Positions 56,831 through 64,000 of a DNA stretch of 64,000 nucleotides are shown piece by piece. Position 1 is the first letter of the stretch, and every line of letters begins with the position of its first letter. A model generated the notes under the pieces. That model did not search any database, had not been told where the DNA came from, and saw only the letters and a program-made list of their open reading frames with translations. The stretch comes from Puteibacter caeruleilacunae (lineage in GTDB: Bacteria > Bacteroidota > Bacteroidia > Bacteroidales > Prolixibacteraceae). Made by a program: the position numbers and the translations under genes. The stretch covers positions 124,001 through 188,000 of the forward strand of contig SJCO01000002.1 of the NCBI GenBank assembly GCA_005217565.1, given 5' to 3'.

Positions 56831-59755
56831 ATGAGAATGATTAGAACGACACTATTCTCCCTATTGACACTTTTATGTGTCACTACAGTTTTTGGAGAGA
56901 AAAAGGTACAGAAGTATCAGTTAGACAATGGGCTAACTGTTATTCTTTATGAAAACCATGCGCAACCAAAAGTATTTGGAACAGTTGCAGTGAGAGCTGG
57001 ATCAAAAGATGATCCTGCCGATGCCACTGGATTAGCACACTACATGGAGCATGTAATGTTTAAGGGAACTCAGGAAATGGGGACATATGACTGGGAGTCA
57101 GAAAAACCACATTACGATAAGATCATTGAGTTGTACGAAGAAATGAGAACAGCAGAGGATCAAGCAAAAAAGAAAGAGATCAATAAACAAATCAATGAAG
57201 AGTCAATTAAAGCGGGGAAGTACGCCATCCCGAATGAATTCTCTAATTTAGTACAAGCCTTAGGTGGTACAGGACTAAATGCAGGTACTGGTTATGATTT
57301 AACCTACTATCATAACTCATTTCCTCCTTTCCAGATGAAGAAGTGGCTAGACTTATATGCTCATAGATTCATCAATCCTGTTTTTAGAGGATTCCAAACC
57401 GAATTGGAAACTGTATACGAAGAGAAAAATATGTACTCTGATAATCCTTTCCAAGCAGTACAGCACGACTTTATTAGCAAAGCTTTTGAACCTGAAAATC
57501 CATATGGAAGATTAATTATTGGAAAAACAGAACACTTAAAAAGTCCTTCAATTAAGAAAATTTACGATTTCTATAATGCATTCTATGTACCTTCAAACAT
57601 GGTATTAGTACTTGCTGGTGACATTACTCCAGAAGAAGTAAAACCAATGATTGAAGAAACTTTCGGAAAATGGGAAGCAAGAGAAGCCAAGGGAGTACCT
57701 ATTATTCCTAAAAATGTGAATATTACATCACCTGTTAAAATAAAATCAAAGCTTACTCCTTATCCAATGCTTATGCTAGGCTTTCAGGGCGTAGATGTTT
57801 CAAATAAAGATTCATATGCATTTGATTTCTGCACCCGTCTACTATCCAATAGCAATCATACTGGGTTATTAGATAAATTAGTTCTTGACGGAGACTTACT
57901 TGATGTAGGTGCATATCACCAACAGTTTAAACATGCAGGTATTGTTACTATTCAAGCCATTCCTTCATTCGATATTGGTCAGATGAAGTTTATGTCATTG
58001 AGCACTGTTGAAAAGATGATCAATAAGGAAATTGAAAAGCTTCAGAAAGGAGAGTTCGACAATTGGATGATTCAAGCATTTAAAGATGAACTTATCAGAC
58101 AGCATAAAATGAATTTAGAAACACCATCAAGTGTTGGAGTAGAGTTGATGAGTCTTTTTGTGTATGAACTTCCTTTAGAAGAGTTTACCAAATATGAAGA
58201 AAAGATTAACTCCATTACAAAAGATGATGTTATAAGAATTGCAAAAACTTATTTTGGTAAAAATCACATCACTTATCTTTCCGATATAGGTGAACCAAAG
58301 AAAGATGCACTAAAAAAGCCAGCCCTCAAGCCAATAGAGCCAGAGCCCGGCCATCAATCCGCTTACTCAAAGTTGTTTAAGCAAATACCATTGACTGCCA
58401 GCAGGGAAAATTTTGTTGACTTCAACAAAGACGTGATAAAATCACAGTTAGCACCAGGTGTAAAACTGTTTTATACTCCTAACAAACAAAATGATGTCTT
58501 CTCACTGATCATTCGATATGGTGTAGGCACGGCAAAAATACCAACACTTGGCCTTACAGCGCAGTTGATGAATTATGCTGGAATTATGGCTCAGTATAAG
58601 CCCCAGGAGCTTAAAAAAGAATACAGTAAGCTTGGTTGTTCTGTCAATTTTATCGCAGGAGAAAGCTACATGTATATTGCACTAAGTGGTAATGAAAAAA
58701 ACCTGAACAAAGCTTGTCAATTGCTTTCAAGGACATACATTCTGCCTCAACTAGATGAAAAGCAAATGAAGAATGTTACGGGTAGAGCTATTGGTATGCG
58801 TCGTAGAGAAAAGGATGATAAAGATATGCAAGCAGAGGCATTATTGGATTATATGCTCTATAAAGATAATTCACCAGAGATTAAGCGATTATCTGCTGCT
58901 GAAATTATGGCATTATCAATCTCAGATCTCACAGGTGATTTCATCAAGGCAACTCAGTACGAAACTAGTGTTCATTACTCAGGAAAGATGAACTCTGAAC
59001 AATTGACAGAAACATTAAAAAACAATCTGGCATTCCCATCAAATCTAAGTAAATCAGAGTCACCGTACATCAGACCATTAGTTGAAAATAGGGAGGAATC
59101 TATATTATTCCTAAATAATCCTGATGCACGACAGAGTGAAATCTATCTTTTCATTAATGGTTCAACTTACACAACTGATCAACAGCCACTAATTGATGCA
59201 TTCAATCAATACTTTAGTGGAGGTTTCAATGGATTGGTCGTCCAAGAATTACGCGAGAAGAGATCATTTGCGTATACTGCTATGGCCAATTATTACACTC
59301 CAGATATACAAGGTTTTGAAGGAGGCCAAATTGGATATATAGGAACACAAGCTGACAAAACTGCTGATGCAGTGCAAGAATTTGTTAAACTTTTAAAAGA
59401 GATGCCACAAAAGCCCGAGCGTATTGAGAACATCAAAAACTTTCTGGTTCAATCTTCAAAAGCAAACAGACCTAATTTCAGAAGTCTAAGTATGACCATT
59501 GAGGAATGGGCTCAATTAGGATATAAAACAGATCCAAATCAATTAAATATACCAGCTTATGAGAAGTTAATGTTTGATGATATCGTTAACTTTTATAACA
59601 AAGAGATTGCAGGCAAGCCAATCAAAATTGCAATTGTGGGAAATAAAAAAGAGATTGACATGGAGAAACTTGAAAAAGTTGCCAAAATAAAGAAAATATC
59701 GGTCAACAAAATCTTTAAAGACGAAAATTCAATTACTTTACCTCGTTTTCAGTAG
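56831..59755 (+). CDS. M16 family zinc peptidase (insulinase/pitrilysin-like), double-domain
   Basis: Exported zinc metallopeptidase, 974 aa, with a signal peptide (residues 1-22, ending VFG). The inverted zinc motif HxxEH is seen as AHYMEHVMFKGT (about residues 72-83), and the downstream Glu ligand in ELETVYEEKNMY (about 190). A second, inactive M16 half (about 520-974) lacks the motif, as is usual for the one-chain members; it retains the LREKRSFAYT-type segment (about 812-821). Likely degrades peptides in the periplasm. Confidence 0.9.
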   Translation: MRMIRTTLFSLLTLLCVTTVFGEKKVQKYQLDNGLTVILYENHAQPKVFGTVAVRAGSKDDPADATGLAHYMEHVMFKGTQEMGTYDWESEKPHYDKIIELYEEMRTAEDQAKKKEINKQINEESIKAGKYAIPNEFSNLVQALGGTGLNAGTGYDLTYYHNSFPPFQMKKWLDLYAHRFINPVFRGFQTELETVYEEKNMYSDNPFQAVQHDFISKAFEPENPYGRLIIGKTEHLKSPSIKKIYDFYNAFYVPSNMVLVLAGDITPEEVKPMIEETFGKWEAREAKGVPIIPKNVNITSPVKIKSKLTPYPMLMLGFQGVDVSNKDSYAFDFCTRLLSNSNHTGLLDKLVLDGDLLDVGAYHQQFKHAGIVTIQAIPSFDIGQMKFMSLSTVEKMINKEIEKLQKGEFDNWMIQAFKDELIRQHKMNLETPSSVGVELMSLFVYELPLEEFTKYEEKINSITKDDVIRIAKTYFGKNHITYLSDIGEPKKDALKKPALKPIEPEPGHQSAYSKLFKQIPLTASRENFVDFNKDVIKSQLAPGVKLFYTPNKQNDVFSLIIRYGVGTAKIPTLGLTAQLMNYAGIMAQYKPQELKKEYSKLGCSVNFIAGESYMYIALSGNEKNLNKACQLLSRTYILPQLDEKQMKNVTGRAIGMRRREKDDKDMQAEALLDYMLYKDNSPEIKRLSAAEIMALSISDLTGDFIKATQYETSVHYSGKMNSEQLTETLKNNLAFPSNLSKSESPYIRPLVENREESILFLNNPDARQSEIYLFINGSTYTTDQQPLIDAFNQYFSGGFNGLVVQELREKRSFAYTAMANYYTPDIQGFEGGQIGYIGTQADKTADAVQEFVKLLKEMPQKPERIENIKNFLVQSSKANRPNFRSLSMTIEEWAQLGYKTDPNQLNIPAYEKLMFDDIVNFYNKEIAGKPIKIAIVGNKKEIDMEKLEKVAKIKKISVNKIFKDENSITLPRFQ

Positions 59756-59804
59756 AAATTATCTCGTAACAAAAAAGATACATATAGCATAAACTAAGAA
59801 CTCT

Positions 59805-59838
59805 AATCCCTGCAGAATGACTATCTGTTGGGATTTTT
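59805..59838 (+). terminator. Terminator of the M16 peptidase gene
   Basis: AATCCC...GGGATT outer stem with an inner CAGA / TCTG stem, followed by six T. The following 230 bp to the SusD terminator hold no gene. Confidence 0.75.
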
Positions 59839-60070
59839 TATACAGTATCGGTAGTACCAACAAATAGATCCCCCCCTTCTAATCCATAACGTTAGGAATC
59901 AGAGTTAACTTTTATAAACATGAACTAATAGCAAAGTATTTCTCTGGTATTCAATTTAATAAATCAATTGAAAATTGCTAACACAGGCATCTACCCCTCA
60001 GCGATTAAGCCTACCGCAATAGACCTTTCATCCTCGACATTAACACATTAGGAATTTATGTAATAAAAAA

Positions 60071-60093
60071 GGGCTGTTCAAATTGAACAGCCC
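60071..60093 (-). terminator. Terminator of the SusC/SusD operon
   Basis: GGGCTGTTCAA / TTGAACAGCCC with a minimal loop and a T run on the minus strand, 28 bp past the SusD stop. Confidence 0.9.
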
Positions 60094-60120
60094 ACTTTTA
60101 ATTTTATCTTGATATTCCAA

Positions 60121-61629
60121 TTACAAATTAATATTCGGGTTATCCTGAATCTCTGCACGAGGGATATCGAAAGTTAACCTGTCATCGTTATAATCAATTG
60201 AGACGTTAAAGTCAATATGACCTTCACGGGTAATAGTGGCTTTGTTACGTTTCATCGCTAAATAACTTTTACCTTCACCCCACATTTCAATTCTCCACTG
60301 ATGATAGATTTCATCTTTAAGGTCCTGACCAGATAGAGCATCAATAAAGGTAACGTCTGAATTTCTCTGAGAAACTAAAGTTTTCAAAGTTGTTTTCGCA
60401 TTATCTTCTTTACCTGCGAATGCTTCAGCTTCAGCTTTGATTAATACCATCTCTTCAACCCTCATGTACACATAATCAGTTGTTACCTCGCGCTGAGTAA
60501 ATACACTCCTTTGTTCATGATAAAACTTATTACCTGGACAATTAGGAATACCATACCAAGGATGGGTAACAACCCACTTCTTCCTTTCATCAGTATCAGG
60601 AATACTATTAAATAAACCTGTATCTATTGTTTTAGCGTCACCTACACCTGCGTAGCTATAAGTGAAGATATCAACTTGTCCCCACCATGAAATAAGGTCT
60701 AAACCTTGATCAAGAGTTAAGTCCATACCCCAAATCCAGTCAGCTCCATCTCCATCAATATAACTAAAAGCATTTCTTGGAATTGCTGAGCTTCCTGCTA
60801 CTTTATCCTTAGGTACAATCTGATATCCGGCATCAATAACTTTTTGTGCTGTAGCAGCTGCTTTATCATATTCCCCCATTGTAAGGTACGTATAAGCTAA
60901 AAGTCCATTAGCAACGTCCTGATTCACACCATGCAGACCTTCGCGAGATGCTCCTTCTAATAAATCAACACTTGCTTCAAGATCAGATTTTATTGTTGCC
61001 CAAATCTCTGAAGATTTACTCAGTGGCATATCCCTATCTGTTGCTGATTGATAAAGCGGAAGAATCTCTTCATTTGGATCATACTCTTCAGTAAAGAAAT
61101 AAGCCAAGTAGAAATACGAATATGCTCTCATTGTTTTTGCCTGTCCCATCTGTGACTTTTGAGTAGGATCTGTTAACTCTGCATCATTACCACCAAGACC
61201 ATCAATAATAACATTAGCTGCACGAATTATACGATAATAATAACGCCAGGTTTTATAATTGGCTAAATCGGTATAATCAGTTGTGGCAGTCATTTGAGCA
61301 ATGTTTTTGTAATGACCATAGTTGTAACCAGCTAAAATCATATCACCACATAACATATCACTAAAAATATCATATCCTTTCTGACCCAAATCATCATCTT
61401 TAGGAGTCACACCGTCATTGCGCTTTGTACCTCCCGATCCTGGAGTATACATATATGCGTACAAGCCCCTAATTGTACCATTAAAAATCTCAGGATTCTG
61501 GTCTTTCAATTCACTCATTTGGTCTGTTGAGATTAATTCTGTAGGTTCTGATTCCAGAAAATCATCAGAACATGCTCCCAAAGCCAACACCATAATGAGC
61601 ATGAAATATTTTGATATATTATTTTTCAT
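60121..61629 (-). CDS. SusD/RagB-family outer-membrane lipoprotein
   Basis: Surface glycan- or peptide-binding lipoprotein that caps its SusC transporter, 502 aa. The signal ends ALGAC (Cys20), followed by SDDFLESEPTELISTDQ, the usual SusD start. TPR-like helices (about 85-300) include ANVIIDGLGGNDAEL and AYSYFYLAYFFTEEY; the C-terminal part carries RVEEMVLIKAEAEAFAGKED and QWRIEMWGEGKSYLAMKRNK, both typical of RagB/SusD. The substrate cannot be told from sequence. It follows SusC by 19 bp. Confidence 0.94.
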   Translation of the reverse strand: MKNNISKYFMLIMVLALGACSDDFLESEPTELISTDQMSELKDQNPEIFNGTIRGLYAYMYTPGSGGTKRNDGVTPKDDDLGQKGYDIFSDMLCGDMILAGYNYGHYKNIAQMTATTDYTDLANYKTWRYYYRIIRAANVIIDGLGGNDAELTDPTQKSQMGQAKTMRAYSYFYLAYFFTEEYDPNEEILPLYQSATDRDMPLSKSSEIWATIKSDLEASVDLLEGASREGLHGVNQDVANGLLAYTYLTMGEYDKAAATAQKVIDAGYQIVPKDKVAGSSAIPRNAFSYIDGDGADWIWGMDLTLDQGLDLISWWGQVDIFTYSYAGVGDAKTIDTGLFNSIPDTDERKKWVVTHPWYGIPNCPGNKFYHEQRSVFTQREVTTDYVYMRVEEMVLIKAEAEAFAGKEDNAKTTLKTLVSQRNSDVTFIDALSGQDLKDEIYHQWRIEMWGEGKSYLAMKRNKATITREGHIDFNVSIDYNDDRLTFDIPRAEIQDNPNINL

Positions 61630-61648
61630 AATTATTCCTTTTTAAAGA

Positions 61649-64000
61649 TTAAAATTTAATATTAACTCCTGCTGTCACATTAGTTAGTGGCACATATTGG
61701 TATCTATCAGATTCACCTACTTCAGAAGTGTTAGGATAGAATCCAGTACGCTTTGTTGTTACCCATAAATTGTCAGCAGAAACAAATAATTTTAGTCCCT
61801 TTAAGCTAATTCTGTTAAGTACAGTTTTAGTAAATGAATAAGACAACGAAATATTACTTAATGCCAAGTAATCTGTTTTTGTAATAAAACGATCTGAACG
61901 ACGGTTTGATGAATTATAATTAGTTTCCTTAGTACCCAAAGAAACTGCACCTGTTATTGCAGGTACATCGGTAATATCTCCAGGTTGCTTCCAGGCATTT
62001 TGAATATCCTTATGCCAGTTATTTCCTCCGATCTCAGAATCTTCCATCAGTGTTGCATAGTTATAGTCATAACCGTAACCACCCAAACTATAATTAAATA
62101 ATGCGGTTAATCCAAAGCCTTTGTAATCAACATTTAATCCGAAAGAACCACGTACAGTAGGAATTGGCGACTTATCAATATAAACATTTGTAGCATCAGC
62201 ATAATATGTTGTTTTTTCTTTACCAATAGTCCCAATTTTATCTGCATTCTGCGAAAGATACAAAGGCATATCCTTTATATATTCCTTAGTACCATTCACA
62301 TCATTATAATACTTATTCCACTGAGCTAAACCTGTTTGCGAATCAACTCCAACATACTCAGGCATATAATAATCAAACAATGAATGACCTACTGAACGAC
62401 CAAATGCTCCATCAACATCAAGCACTTTCTGCTTTCCTGTTCCATCAATTGGCATGGCAGTTATCTCGTTATCCTCAAATGCTCCGTTAATTCTGAAATT
62501 AACCGTTAAATCATTTGTGTTAATAATATCAGCATCTAACTCTATTTCAAGTCCTGAGTTTCTCATTTTTCCATCATTTACCTGTATGATTGCGAAACCA
62601 TTACTAGGTGCTACCCTTTTTTCAAAAAGTAGATTATCGGTATTCTTTCTATAGTAATCTACAGATCCGTTAACTTTTCTAAACAAATTAAACTCCACAC
62701 CAGCCTGGAACATTTTTGCTTCTTCCCATGTAAGATCTGGATTTCCAATATGCTCTTCTGTCAGTGCAATCTTATCATTCTGATTACTTACCTCATACAT
62801 TGTATATGAGTCATACACACCAATTCCTCCTTGCTCTCCAATAATACCGTAACTTGTTTTCAGTTTAAGGTCGTTAATAAAATCGATACCATTCATGAAC
62901 GATTCTTTTGACATCACCCAAGCTAATCCAACTGAACCAAATGTTCCCCATTTGTCATTAATAAATTTTGAAGATCCATCTCTACGGATAACTCCATTGA
63001 AGAAATACTTCTCATCATAGTCGTAGCTAACTTGACCAAAGTAACTTGACAACATTAACTCTTCTCTATATGATGAAGAAGGTGAAGAAACAACTGCATT
63101 ATCTAATTCAAGCCCCCAAGGATCAACTAAACCAGATTTAAACGCAGACATGCGCTGATAATCAATTTTTGAAGCTTCCTGCGCAATAAATGCATTTACA
63201 GTGTGGTCTCCAAATTCCTTAAGATACCTCAACATGTTTGTCATGTTGTATACAAACCACTCTCTTTTACGTTTGTAGATGCTACCGCCTTGTTTTTCAG
63301 AACCACCATAAAACGCATTTCCAAGGTTATCACGAGCCGAGTTCAAATATTGCACACCGAAAGTTGAACTTAAAGTAAAATCTTTTAAAAATGTTGCCTC
63401 TAATTTAGAAACACCACTAAATGCATTACGGGTAGTCTTATTCACGTCATAAGTACTGGTACCTACAGCATTCGTTAACGAAGCGAAACGACGATTACCA
63501 AAAGTACCATCACCATAATCAAAAACATAACCACCTAATACAGAATCTTTAACTTTATTGCCATCAGCATCTCTACCATACACAGGATAAATAGGAGGCA
63601 TATTAGCCACCAACCAGAAACCGTTATTTGAATCTTCATCTTGTCCCCCACCAAAATTGGAAACAGAACGCATATATCCCATATTTACAGATCCTTTTAA
63701 CCACTTTCTTATTTTATGGTCAACATTTAATCTACCAGTGTAACGCTCAAAATCCGAATTAAGATAATATCCTTCATCATTCAAATAGTTGATTGAAGAA
63801 TAGAAAGTTGTCATTTCATTTCCTCCACTCATTCTTAAACCAACTTCCATTCTTTTCGCACCCTGAAATAACGCGTCCTCATATTTTTCTGGTGTATACT
63901 TACGACTTACTCCAGAATTAAATTTACCTGTTTCAGGATTAATAAGCTCATTTCCCGCTTTGTTCCACATATTATATGGTGCATGAAACCCAGGGTCATC
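61649..64000 (-). CDS. SusC/RagA-family TonB-dependent transporter, N-terminal part outside the window
   Basis: C-terminal ~783 aa of an outer-membrane TonB-dependent importer. The frame stays open to the window edge on the minus strand (codons upstream of the Met at 63970 are sense), so the carboxypeptidase-like domain, TonB box and plug lie outside. The visible part is beta-barrel, with SusC-like segments SSTFGVQYLNSARDN, SYDYDEKYFFNGVIRRDGSS, LKTSYGIIGEQGG, FRKVNGSVDYYRKNTDNLLF and the barrel end LFVSADNLWVTTKRTGFYPN, terminating in NIKF with C-terminal aromatic Phe. It pairs with the SusD gene after it. Confidence 0.93.
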   Translation of the reverse strand, partial: DDPGFHAPYNMWNKAGNELINPETGKFNSGVSRKYTPEKYEDALFQGAKRMEVGLRMSGGNEMTTFYSSINYLNDEGYYLNSDFERYTGRLNVDHKIRKWLKGSVNMGYMRSVSNFGGGQDEDSNNGFWLVANMPPIYPVYGRDADGNKVKDSVLGGYVFDYGDGTFGNRRFASLTNAVGTSTYDVNKTTRNAFSGVSKLEATFLKDFTLSSTFGVQYLNSARDNLGNAFYGGSEKQGGSIYKRKREWFVYNMTNMLRYLKEFGDHTVNAFIAQEASKIDYQRMSAFKSGLVDPWGLELDNAVVSSPSSSYREELMLSSYFGQVSYDYDEKYFFNGVIRRDGSSKFINDKWGTFGSVGLAWVMSKESFMNGIDFINDLKLKTSYGIIGEQGGIGVYDSYTMYEVSNQNDKIALTEEHIGNPDLTWEEAKMFQAGVEFNLFRKVNGSVDYYRKNTDNLLFEKRVAPSNGFAIIQVNDGKMRNSGLEIELDADIINTNDLTVNFRINGAFEDNEITAMPIDGTGKQKVLDVDGAFGRSVGHSLFDYYMPEYVGVDSQTGLAQWNKYYNDVNGTKEYIKDMPLYLSQNADKIGTIGKEKTTYYADATNVYIDKSPIPTVRGSFGLNVDYKGFGLTALFNYSLGGYGYDYNYATLMEDSEIGGNNWHKDIQNAWKQPGDITDVPAITGAVSLGTKETNYNSSNRRSDRFITKTDYLALSNISLSYSFTKTVLNRISLKGLKLFVSADNLWVTTKRTGFYPNTSEVGESDRYQYVPLTNVTAGVNIKF

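Overview
The window is a chromosomal segment from a member of the Bacteroidota, most likely a Bacteroidales/Marinilabiliales-type polysaccharide-degrading anaerobe or facultative anaerobe. The evidence is a SusC/SusD pair, several promoters with the Bacteroidota -7 element TAnnTTTG and an upstream TTG about 19 bp away, lipoproteins with short lipoboxes, a propeller-type (Reg_prop/Y_Y_Y) sugar regulator, low GC content, and a methylmalonyl-CoA decarboxylase operon typical of succinate/propionate formers. The assignment below phylum level is inference.

Layout. 1-5615 (+): a tripartite efflux operon with two HlyD-type adaptors (the first cut by the window edge), a FtsX/MacB-type permease, its ATPase and a TolC-type channel. 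5786-7654 (+): an unusual pyruvate-kinase-like protein. 7671-8252 (-): mobA. 8303-12797 (-): methylmalonyl-CoA epimerase, carboxyltransferase, OadG-like subunit, biotin carrier and the membrane OadB-type subunit, the last carrying an exported N-terminal domain. 13082-14407 (-): a CoA-transferase that could finish propionate or acetate formation.

14408-25421: a xylose locus. Two paralogous GntR/periplasmic-binding-type repressors (15095 and 24417) bracket xylulokinase, an exported GH3 beta-xylosidase, xylose isomerase, a sugar/H+ symporter and, on the other strand, aldose 1-epimerase. The 5' region of each regulator has a similar CCGG-centred element that may be the operator. The leader before the first regulator also holds a small ORF, a 37-bp inverted repeat and a pair of direct repeats.

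25534-39262 (-): a glycan side-chain-trimming cluster: GH2 beta-galactosidase with extra C-terminal modules, an NPCBM-linked putative clan GH-D-like glycosidase, GH29 alpha-fucosidase and a GH31 enzyme. It is headed by a membrane-spanning regulator that joins a periplasmic propeller directly to an AraC DNA-binding domain, with no kinase or receiver. No SusC/SusD is seen within this cluster.

39263-52781: housekeeping genes: DEAD-box helicase with a structured leader, a small basic protein, dipeptidyl peptidase III, an orphan LytTR response regulator, TrmH, HU, tRNA-Ser and tRNA-Trp, RNase P RNA, a DUF2027/Smr protein, queA, a CAP-domain lipoprotein with a 15-bp tandem repeat, and an aminotransferase. 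52944-59755 (+): a PgpH-type 7TM-HD phosphodiesterase, an S41 peptidase lipoprotein and an M16 peptidase. 60121-64000 (-): SusD and the C-terminal part of SusC, the distal end of a second polysaccharide locus that runs off the window.

No CRISPR array, intact insertion sequence, phage or rRNA gene was seen. All functions are assigned from protein motifs read by eye; no database search was run.
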